12,745 bases of DNA from Hyphomicrobiales bacterium. Lineage in GTDB: Bacteria > Pseudomonadota > Alphaproteobacteria > Rhizobiales > Aestuariivirgaceae. Within the stretch, counting starts at the first letter, position 1. The number at the start of each line of letters is the position of its first letter. Below, piece by piece: positions 8,081 through 12,745 of this stretch. The DNA lies in NCBI GenBank assembly GCA_027030295.1, contig JALVFB010000109.1, positions 1 through 12,745 of the forward strand, read 5' to 3'. The notes under the pieces are model-generated. The model was not told the origin of the DNA, ran no database searches, and saw nothing but the letters and a program-made list of their open reading frames with translations. A program made the position numbers and the translations under genes.

Positions 8081-8896
8081 TCAGTAGTGCTTGGGCTCGT
8101 CCTTCATGATGCACAGACCGAACTTCTGGTCGGCCGGAATGTCGCGCACCAGATCCATGGTGGACTGATCCAGCACCTCCGCGCGCCTGTAGAACGGCGG
8201 CAGATGTTCGCGGGAGCCATCGGCCATCAGCACGCGCTTCTGATAGGCGGCGGCCGGCTTGAAGAACATGTGGCCGAACTTGGACCAGTAGACGCCGCCG
8301 AACAGGACCACCGCGGACAGGACGAACAGGAAGAACAGGATGGCGCTGTTGGTGATCGACCACAGGAAGCCGAAGGTGGTGGTGCCCAGCAGCGACAGGA
8401 TGAACATGTCGGCGCGCACGATGCGATACCAAGGATGACCCTCGGAGGAAACGTCCACGCGAAGCGCCAGCCAGAACCACCAGCCGCCGATCATCACCAT
8501 CAGCGCGCCCAGACGCCACAGCAGCGGCCAGATGCCGGCGGTCTGGGAGGCGCCATAGAAGAAGATCAGCACCGCGGTGGAAAGCACGAACAGCACGAAG
8601 CCATACATCTTCAGCAGGTGCGCGATGCGGCGCTTCGGATTATGGAATTCGGAGGAGGTGAGAACCTCGCTCAGGATGGTCTGAATCAGCAGGCCGGTCT
8701 TCTCGGACGAGCTGAGCTGACGGGTGGCAAACTTCTTCATGCGCTCGGTGTGTTCGAAGAAGTATTGAGCGCTGTGCTTGTGCATGACGTCGAGGATGAC
8801 GCCCAGCACCACCGCCAGCACCATCACGACCACGAACGCCTGCATCATGCCCGGCGTGATGCCGTATGCGCCGAGCCAGGCGAATGGATTGCTCAT
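8081..8896 (-). CDS. aprM: APS reductase membrane anchor AprM
   Basis: AprM is the putative membrane partner of AprBA in one lineage of sulfur-oxidising bacteria, taking the place of QmoABC and presumably linking APS reductase to the quinone pool. The product has 271 residues with five likely membrane helices (about 16-38, 94-115, 124-147, 162-182 and 185-205). A long charged loop follows helix 1 (HKHSAQYFFEHTERMKKF, then LIQTILSEVLTSSEF), and a cytoplasmic tail runs from about 206. Histidines at helix ends (H39, H41, H49, H93, H209) could bind haem b, but this is unproven; cluster-binding cysteine motifs are absent. I chose the ATG at 8896 (MSNPFAWLGAYG) because GGAAGGGG lies 9 bases upstream; the frame reaches an ATG at 9052, but those 52 residues look like intergenic translation. 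First gene of the apr operon, divergent from sat. Confidence 0.92.
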   Translation of the reverse strand: MSNPFAWLGAYGITPGMMQAFVVVMVLAVVLGVILDVMHKHSAQYFFEHTERMKKFATRQLSSSEKTGLLIQTILSEVLTSSEFHNPKRRIAHLLKMYGFVLFVLSTAVLIFFYGASQTAGIWPLLWRLGALMVMIGGWWFWLALRVDVSSEGHPWYRIVRADMFILSLLGTTTFGFLWSITNSAILFFLFVLSAVVLFGGVYWSKFGHMFFKPAAAYQKRVLMADGSREHLPPFYRRAEVLDQSTMDLVRDIPADQKFGLCIMKDEPKHY

Positions 8897-9336
8897 GACT
8901 GGATCCCCTTCCTTTCGTGTTACCCACGACTGTGGCGAAGCGGAGAAGCTCCCGAAACCGGCCGCCATGCCAGGCCAGCCGCTTCCGGGGCCGCTTGCCG
9001 ACCCCGCACAATTCAATTCCCACCAATCGGGACACCCACTCCCGATGGCCAATGGCGCGGCAGGAAACCGATGACGGCCTCACAAGCAGCCGACGACGAT
9101 TTTCGCCATGGCGCAAAAAGACGCACTCCGGCGCATCTCCGCCAGCGGCACTCGCAGACCAGCGTTGCGGGAAAGAGCGGCGGCGCTCAAGCCACCTCAT
9201 CCTCCCCCGACTCCCTTGTCCGGCCTCCGGCCACCTTGCCAACGGGTGGTCTTCCGTCCCTCCTGGCGCGCCGGCCACCCCGCTCCCCCCGCCCACGCGG
9301 AGAGACCCCGCAGATTGGCAGGCGCGTTCAGCCCAC

Positions 9337-9365
9337 TCTATAGCTTGTCTGTTTCGGGCTGAAAA
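9337..9365 (-). promoter_or_regulatory. Candidate promoter for the apr operon
   Basis: Read on the minus strand, TTTTCA (9365-9360) and TATAGA (9342-9337) are separated by 17 bases. A start near 9330 would leave a leader of about 430 nt before aprM, which is long, so a second promoter nearer aprM is possible. Confidence 0.25.
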
Positions 9366-9510
9366 GAGGACATATGCGTATATGAAGATTTTTTTGAACA
9401 GTTGCGCGCATTTTTTCGCGCCGCCCATGCGCCAGGGCCGCGGCAGCGGCAATTTTGACATTTGCCATGGCGCGCCGGAGTGCTAAAGGCTTGGTGATTT
9501 TTCGGGAGCG

Positions 9511-9532
9511 GGCGCGCGAGCCTTCGCGCGCC
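9511..9532 (+). other. Perfect 9-bp hairpin in the sat leader
   Basis: GGCGCGCGA (9511-9519) and TCGCGCGCC (9524-9532) pair perfectly around a GCCT tetraloop, about 70 bases before the sat start. No T-tract follows. It could be an mRNA stability element, or a DNA palindrome serving as an operator. Confidence 0.4.
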
Positions 9533-9603
9533 AACAGGGCAACCAAGGGGGACGGCGGGGGGCACCCTGCCCGATCCGGCAAGCAAGAGAGGGAGATTTC
9601 CAC

Positions 9604-10794
9604 ATGTCGAAACTGGTGCCGCCGCACGGCTCGGACGAGGTGATGCCGCTGCTGATTCCGGAGGTGGAGCGGGCCGCGGAGCTGGAGCGCGCGCAGAACC
9701 TGAAACAGGTGCCGGTCAGCTCGCGCGAGGTGTCCGACATTTCCATGTTCGCCATGGGCGCCTACACGCCGCTCACGGGCTTCATGACCCGCGACGACTG
9801 GAAGGGCGTGTGCGCCGACATGAAGATGAGCAACGGCCTGTTCTGGCCCATCCCCATCACCTGCCCGGTGGACAAGGACGTGGCCGATTCCATTTCCGAG
9901 GGCGAGGAGATCGCGCTGGTGGATCCGGAAACCAACACCGTCATGGCGATCATGGAGGTGTCCGAGAAATACGAGATGTCCGAGGAGGACAAGAAGTTCG
10001 AGTGCCAGCACGTGTTCCGCACCACCGACATGGAGCACCCCGGCGTGCAGAAGGTGATGGGCCAGGGTGACGTGAACCTGGCGGGCAAGGTGCGGGCGCT
10101 GTCGGAAGGCATCTATGCGGAGAAATATGGCGACCTGTTCATCCGCCCGGCGGAATCGCGCGCCATGTTCCTGGAGCGCGGCTGGTCGCAGGTGGCGGCG
10201 TTCCAGACCCGCAACCCGATGCACCGCTCGCACGAGTATCTGGCCAAGCTGGCGGTGGAGACGCTGGACGGCGTGTTCATCCACCAGGTGCTGGGCAAGC
10301 TCAAGCCCGGCGACATTCCGGCCGAGATCCGCACCAAGGCCATCCAGGCGATGATCGACAACTACTTCGTGCCGGGCACGGTGATCCAGGCGGGCTATCC
10401 CATCGAGATGCGCTATGCCGGCCCGCGCGAGGCGCTGCTGCATGCGGTGATCCGCCAGAACTTCGGCTGCTCGCACCTGATCGTGGGGCGCGACCACGCC
10501 GGCGTGGGCGACTATTACGGCCCGTTCGACGCCCAACACATCTTCGACGAGCTGTGGGAGGGCGCGCTGGTGACCAAGCCGTTCAAGGTGGACATCACCT
10601 TCTACTGCAAGAAGTGCATGGGCATGGCCTCGGGCAAGACCTGCCCGCACGGCAAGGAAGACCGGGTGCTCATCTCCGGTACCGAACAGCGCCGCCGGCT
10701 GGCCGCGGGCGAGGACATTCCGCCGGAGTTCTCGCGGCCGGAGGTGGTGAAGATCCTGCAGGAATACTACGCCTCGCTGAAGAACGAGAGCTGA
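9604..10794 (+). CDS. sat: ATP sulfurylase (sulfate adenylyltransferase), dissimilatory type
   Basis: Sat interconverts APS plus pyrophosphate with ATP plus sulfate; beside AprBA it would conserve energy by releasing ATP during sulfite oxidation. The 396-residue homo-oligomeric type is complete. After the N-terminal PUA-like domain, the catalytic domain shows [11 protein letters not shown] (201-211), the nucleotide-binding HxxH-like motif of the family, and GRDHAG (295-300). C335, C338, C347 and H349 (in [17 protein letters not shown]) form the zinc site seen in this subfamily. No APS kinase domain is fused. The ATG at 9604 follows GGGAG by 8 bases. The gene is divergent from aprMBA rather than joined to it, and has its own terminator, so the two units may be separately controlled. 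Confidence 0.98.
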   Translation: MSKLVPPHGSDEVMPLLIPEVERAAELERAQNLKQVPVSSREVSDISMFAMGAYTPLTGFMTRDDWKGVCADMKMSNGLFWPIPITCPVDKDVADSISEGEEIALVDPETNTVMAIMEVSEKYEMSEEDKKFECQHVFRTTDMEHPGVQKVMGQGDVNLAGKVRALSEGIYAEKYGDLFIRPAESRAMFLERGWSQVAAFQTRNPMHRSHEYLAKLAVETLDGVFIHQVLGKLKPGDIPAEIRTKAIQAMIDNYFVPGTVIQAGYPIEMRYAGPREALLHAVIRQNFGCSHLIVGRDHAGVGDYYGPFDAQHIFDELWEGALVTKPFKVDITFYCKKCMGMASGKTCPHGKEDRVLISGTEQRRRLAAGEDIPPEFSRPEVVKILQEYYASLKNES

Positions 10795-10818
10795 GGCGAA
10801 CGACATCGCCACAACAGC

Positions 10819-10856
10819 GCGGCGGCTGGCCATGCGCCAGCCGCCGCCTTCATTTT
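10819..10856 (+). terminator. Intrinsic terminator of sat
   Basis: A perfect 12-bp stem (GCGGCGGCTGGC at 10819-10830 with GCCAGCCGCCGC at 10836-10847) and a CATGC loop is followed by CTTCATTTT; a further T6 run lies at about 10865. It lies 24 bases past the sat stop codon. Confidence 0.85.
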
Positions 10857-10948
10857 CCGGCAACTTTTTTCACACAAATCCGCCGCAAAGAGAAGACATG
10901 GTGCGCCGCAAAAGGGCGAATCATACCAAGATGCATAAAGAACCACCC

Positions 10949-11017
10949 ACCGCCCCGCGCCCCCACCCAACCCCCAAATTATGAAAAACAAGGGCTTGGG
11001 TGGGGGCGCGGGGCGGT
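10949..11017. repeat. GC-rich palindromic element, copy A
   Basis: Two perfect 22-base arms (10949-10970 and 10996-11017) flank a 25-base A-rich loop. The arm core (CCCCGCGCCCCCACCCAA) recurs in the copies at 11765-11824 and 12018-12079. It lies 52 bases before the OmpA-family gene and after the sat terminator. The flanking TGCGCTGARGCGC sequence found at the downstream copies is missing here. No T-tract follows on either strand, so it is not an ordinary terminator. Confidence 0.85.
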
Positions 11018-11069
11018 TTCACCGGTCAACCTTTGCGCAGATTGGCATCACCATTGCAGGGACACGAGC

Positions 11070-11747
11070 ATGAGGAAAACAACGCTGGCACTGGGCCTTT
11101 CCACGGCGGTCGTTCTGGCGGGCTGCACCACCAATCCCTACACCGGCGAGGAGCAGCTCTCGAAATCGGCCATTGGCGCCGGCGCGGGCGCGGCCGCCGG
11201 CGCGGCCACGGGCGCGCTCATCGGCGCGCTCTCCAGCAAGCATTCCGGCAAGGGCGCGAAGAAGGGCGCGCTCATCGGCGCGGCGCTGGGCACCATCGCG
11301 GGCCTTGGCGTGGGCGCCTACATGGACAGGCAGGAGGCCGAGCTGCGCAAGCGGCTGGCCGGCACCGGCGTGAAGATCGTGCGCGAGGGCAACGACATCC
11401 GCCTCGTGATGCCTTCCGACATCACCTTCGACATCGACCGGGCGGACATCAAGCCGCAATTCTTCCGCACGCTGAACGCCGTGGCCATCGTCTTGAACGG
11501 CTTTCCGGAAACGGACGTGTTGATTGCCGGGCATACCGATTCCACCGGCTCGGAGGCGCACAACCAGCGGCTTTCGGAAGCCCGCGCGGCGGCCGTGATG
11601 CACTATCTCGTATCCCAGGGCGTCGATCCGCGGCGTATCGACGCGCGCGGCTTCGGCGAGCGCTTTCCCATCGCCGACAACCGCTCCGAACAGGGCCGGG
11701 CGCTGAACCGGCGGGTGGAAATCCGCATCCGGCCAAGAATGCGCTGA
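11070..11747 (+). CDS. OmpA-family outer-membrane lipoprotein with glycine-zipper (YiaD-like)
   Basis: This is a 225-residue lipoprotein that probably tethers the outer membrane to peptidoglycan. The signal peptide MRKTTLALGLSTAVVLAGC ends in a lipobox (VLAGC, acylated C19), followed by TTNPYTGEEQLSKSAIGAG, very like E. coli YiaD. Residues about 35-85 are a glycine-zipper segment (GAGAGAAAGAATGALIGAL and KKGALIGAALGTIAGLGVGA), likely a membrane-inserting hairpin. The OmpA C-terminal domain follows (about 115-222) with AGHTDSTGSEAHNQRLSEARA, containing the diaminopimelate-binding Asp and Arg, and the closing NRRVEIRIRP. The ATG at 11070 has AGGGA 9 bases upstream. The last codons and stop (RMR, TGA) lie where repeat sequence TGCGCTGAGGCGC begins, so the natural C-terminus may have been altered. 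The gene is flanked on both sides by copies of the same palindrome. Confidence 0.93.
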   Translation: MRKTTLALGLSTAVVLAGCTTNPYTGEEQLSKSAIGAGAGAAAGAATGALIGALSSKHSGKGAKKGALIGAALGTIAGLGVGAYMDRQEAELRKRLAGTGVKIVREGNDIRLVMPSDITFDIDRADIKPQFFRTLNAVAIVLNGFPETDVLIAGHTDSTGSEAHNQRLSEARAAAVMHYLVSQGVDPRRIDARGFGERFPIADNRSEQGRALNRRVEIRIRPRMR

Positions 11748-11833
11748 GGCGCGACCGCCCACCACCCCGCGCCCCCGCCCAACCACCCGATATGGTGGGC
11801 AAGTGGTTGGGCGGGGGCGCGGGGCTTATTCTT
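11740..11833. repeat. GC-rich palindromic element, copy B (first tandem unit)
   Basis: The core is two perfect 22-base arms, 11765-11786 and 11803-11824, around a 16-base loop. A smaller competing hairpin (CCACC / GGTGG, within 11783-11798) is nested in it. The unit begins with TGCGCTGAGGCGCG-ACCGCCCACC, which includes the stop codon of the OmpA-family gene, and ends with GGGGCTTATTCT. Confidence 0.85.
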
Positions 11834-11991
11834 GCGTCAAAGCGCAGACCGCCCACCGCCAAGACCAAACTGAATCCCCCGTCATTCCGGCGAAAGCCGG
11901 AATCTCGTGCATCAAGCTCATGAGTCCGCGGAACGAGACCCCGGCTTTCGCCGGGGTGACGAGAAATCAGGGGGCGCGGGGCTTGCTCTTT
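11834..11991. repeat. Interrupted palindromic unit carrying a REP-like element
   Basis: The left end (AGCGCAGACCGCCCACCGCC, 11841-11860) and the right end (GGGGGCGCGGGGCTTGCTCT from 11970) match the outer parts of the other units. The apex is missing and is replaced by about 17 bases plus the 86-bp REP-like element at 11878-11963. It therefore looks like a palindromic unit into which another element was inserted. Confidence 0.6.
11878..11963 (-). repeat. 86-bp REP-like doublet, copy 1
   Basis: It has two head-to-head hairpins, ATTCCGGCGAAAGCCGGAAT (11884-11903) and ACCCCGGCTTTCGCCGGGGT (11938-11957), with matching GTCA/TGAC outer flanks. The reverse complement aligns without gaps to 12580-12665, with 11 mismatches in 86 positions by my count. 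This hairpin spelling is widespread in proteobacterial intergenic REP-type repeats, which are usually moved by RAYT (TnpA-REP) proteins encoded elsewhere. Confidence 0.85.
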
Positions 11992-12103
11992 TGCGCTGAG
12001 GCGCGGACCGCCCACCGCCCCGCGCCCCCACCCAACCACCCGATATCATGGGGGCAGGTGGTTGGGCGGGGGCGCGGGGCTTGCTCTTTTGCGCTGAAGC
12101 GCG
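11992..12103. repeat. GC-rich palindromic element, copy C (last tandem unit)
   Basis: The 23-base arms at 12018-12040 and 12057-12079 pair with one mismatch around a loop with CGATATCATGGGGGCA. The unit starts with TGCGCTGAGGCGCGGACCGC (11992) and ends with GCTTGCTCTTTTGCGCTGAA (12079-12098). The same ending occurs at 11981-12000 with a single G/A change. Confidence 0.85.
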
Positions 12104-12138
12104 CCGGCCCGCATGACCCTTGCGGGCCGGTTTGTTAT
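12104..12138 (+). terminator. Intrinsic terminator after the repeat cluster, for the OmpA-family gene
   Basis: A perfect 10-bp stem (CCGGCCCGCA at 12104-12113, TGCGGGCCGG at 12121-12130) with a 7-base loop is followed by TTTGTTAT. It lies 357 bases beyond the lipoprotein gene stop codon, suggesting that the repeats expanded between the gene and its original terminator. Confidence 0.8.
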
Positions 12139-12164
12139 ATGGAGCGCGAAAGGAGAGGATTGCC

Positions 12165-12548
12165 ATGAACAAGCCTGTGACGATGGATGACACGCCGACG
12201 CTGGAGGAGCTGACGCGGCGGCTGGTCGAATTCCGCAACGCGCGTGACTGGAAGCAGTTTCACAGCCTGAAGAATCTGCTGTTGTCATTGGCGCTGGAGG
12301 CGGCGGAGGCGCTGGAGCTGGCGCAGTGGAAGACGGACGAGGAGCTGGACGCGGCGCTGGATACAGATGAAAAGCTGAAGGCGCGTCTGGAGGAAGAATG
12401 CGCCGACGTGCTGCTCTATCTGCTGCTGATCGCCGAGAAGGCGGGCATCGATCTTGCGGAAGCGGCGGCGCGCAAGATCGAGCTGAATGCGCGGAAATAT
12501 CCGGTGGAAAAGGCCAGGGGCCGGGCGGACAAGTATCACGAGCTGTGA
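12165..12548 (+). CDS. MazG-like / DCTPP1-like nucleotide pyrophosphohydrolase
   Basis: This 127-residue all-alpha enzyme should hydrolyse a nucleoside triphosphate to the monophosphate and pyrophosphate, as a house-cleaning activity in the cytoplasm. The sequence RNARDWKQFHSLKNLLLSLA followed by LEAAEALELAQWK is typical of the RS21-C6/DCTPP1 branch of the MazG superfamily (dCTP-type). The magnesium site is E45xxE48 with E78xxD81 (EECAD), and the family tail ARKIELNARKYPVEKARGRA (102-121) is present. The ATG at 12165 is preceded by AGGAGAGG at good spacing. The frame stays open upstream to an ATG at 12120, but that extension overlaps the terminator. Substrate choice cannot be read from sequence. 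It stands between a terminator and a REP-like repeat, followed by another plus-strand gene. Confidence 0.93.
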   Translation: MNKPVTMDDTPTLEELTRRLVEFRNARDWKQFHSLKNLLLSLALEAAEALELAQWKTDEELDAALDTDEKLKARLEEECADVLLYLLLIAEKAGIDLAEAAARKIELNARKYPVEKARGRADKYHEL

Positions 12549-12579
12549 TGCGGATATTTCCGGAAACGTCGATTTTTCA

Positions 12580-12665
12580 CTCGTCACCCCGGCGCAAGCC
12601 GGGGTCTCGTGCCGCAGGCGCATGAGGTCGTGGCATGAGATTCCGGCTTTCGCCGGAATGACGAG
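12580..12665 (+). repeat. 86-bp REP-like doublet, copy 2
   Basis: It has the hairpins ACCCCGGCGCAAGCCGGGGT (12586-12605) and ATTCCGGCTTTCGCCGGAAT (12640-12659), bounded by CTCGTC and GACGAG. It is the same element as 11878-11963 in opposite orientation. It lies between the MazG-like gene and the last gene, and its right edge contains an in-frame upstream ATG (12658) of that gene. Confidence 0.85.
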
Positions 12666-12690
12666 CATGACAGTGGGTGACGGGAGCACC

Positions 12691-12745
12691 ATGACCGCAA
12701 AAGGCAAGAAACCCGACGCGAAGGAACTGGCGCAGCGGTTGCGCG
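12691..12745 (+). CDS. Start of an unidentified protein (3' end beyond window)
   Basis: The frame starts MTAKGKKPDAKELAQRLR and stays open to the window edge, so only 18 residues are visible: a basic, polar N-terminus followed by what may be an amphipathic helix. No function can be assigned. The ATG at 12691 has GGGAG 4 bases upstream. In-frame ATGs at 12667 and 12658 are alternatives; the latter lies inside the REP-like repeat. Confidence 0.55.
   Translation, partial: MTAKGKKPDAKELAQRLR

Larger units (their letters stand above)
8897..9603. promoter_or_regulatory. 707-bp divergent intergenic region between aprM and sat
   Basis: I see no convincing gene on either strand. The left part (8897-9330) is GC-rich and C-rich on the plus strand. 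An A/T-rich block at about 9337-9420 contains T7 and T6 runs and an imperfect palindrome with CATAT/ATATG arms (9371-9384). A consensus -35 hexamer TTGACA on the plus strand (9455-9460) lacks a matching -10 at normal spacing. The region presumably holds promoters and operator sites for both apr and sat. The sat ribosome-binding site is GGGAG, 8 bases before its ATG. Confidence 0.6.

Noticed and set aside
8897..9052. N-terminal 52-residue extension of aprM to an ATG at 9052
   Set aside because: The extension lacks family resemblance, while the internal ATG at 8896 has a good ribosome-binding site and the expected membrane-protein start.
8087..9343. 418-codon plus-strand frame opposite aprM, continuing into the apr-sat gap
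   Set aside because: Its first two thirds are antisense to aprM and the remainder is Pro/Arg-rich translation of GC-rich intergenic DNA without a convincing ribosome-binding site.
9455..9486. TTGACA as the -35 of a sat promoter
   Set aside because: The hexamer matches consensus, but there is no acceptable -10 at 16-18 bases; TGCTAA comes at 20 bases and is poor. I mention it only as part of the intergenic region.
9328..10863. 511-codon open frame on the minus strand opposite sat
   Set aside because: It is antisense to an unambiguous ATP sulfurylase gene, contains only repetitive His/Arg/Ala/Leu sequence, and crosses the sat leader and terminator.
10554..11069. Upstream extension of the OmpA-family reading frame back through the end of sat
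   Set aside because: The extension is out-of-frame sat sequence plus terminator and repeat; the lipoprotein signal peptide begins precisely at 11070.
10949..12103. Reading the repeats as a CRISPR array
   Set aside because: The repeats are long palindromes of unequal spacing with no set of similar-length unique spacers and no cas genes in view.

Overview
This 12.7 kb window looks like a chromosomal segment of a GC-rich alphaproteobacterium that carries the dissimilatory APS reductase / ATP sulfurylase branch of sulfur metabolism. The evidence is the style of the CarB protein (an alphaproteobacterial-type insertion and motif spelling), an AprM-type rather than Qmo-type partner for AprBA, and proteobacterial REP-like repeats. 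The pairing of aprMBA with sat points to sulfite oxidation to sulfate through APS, as in sulfur-oxidising bacteria. The direction of the pathway and the genus are inferred, not shown.

Left part (1-4060): carB (minus, cut by the window edge), then apt (minus) with its own strong terminator. argE (plus) is divergent from apt across a compact promoter region. A two-CBS-domain protein (minus) is convergent with argE and is served by a hairpin terminator whose pairing and T-tract favour the minus strand. These are housekeeping genes for carbamoyl phosphate, adenine salvage and arginine.

Central part (4326-10856): a minus-strand operon reads aprM-aprB-aprA, a 137-aa unknown protein, a SlyD/FKBP-like prolyl isomerase and a 52-aa unknown protein, and closes with a clear intrinsic terminator at 4339-4358. 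sat (ATP sulfurylase) runs divergently on the plus strand and has its own 12-bp-stem terminator. The 707-bp gap between aprM and sat has no gene and probably holds both promoters. Together AprBA and AprM would oxidise sulfite plus AMP to APS and pass electrons to the membrane quinone pool, and Sat would convert APS plus PPi to ATP and sulfate. The three small downstream genes are the best candidates here for an undescribed Apr accessory module.

Right part (10857-12745): a YiaD-like OmpA-family lipoprotein gene, a MazG/DCTPP1-like nucleotide pyrophosphohydrolase gene and the first codons of an unknown gene. The spaces between them are packed with two families of non-coding repeats. The first is a very GC-rich palindrome with 22-23-bp arms: one copy before the lipoprotein gene and a tandem cluster after it. 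The second is an 86-bp two-hairpin REP-like element present twice in opposite orientations. One of these copies sits inside a palindromic unit, and the repeat cluster appears to have reshaped the 3' end of the lipoprotein gene.
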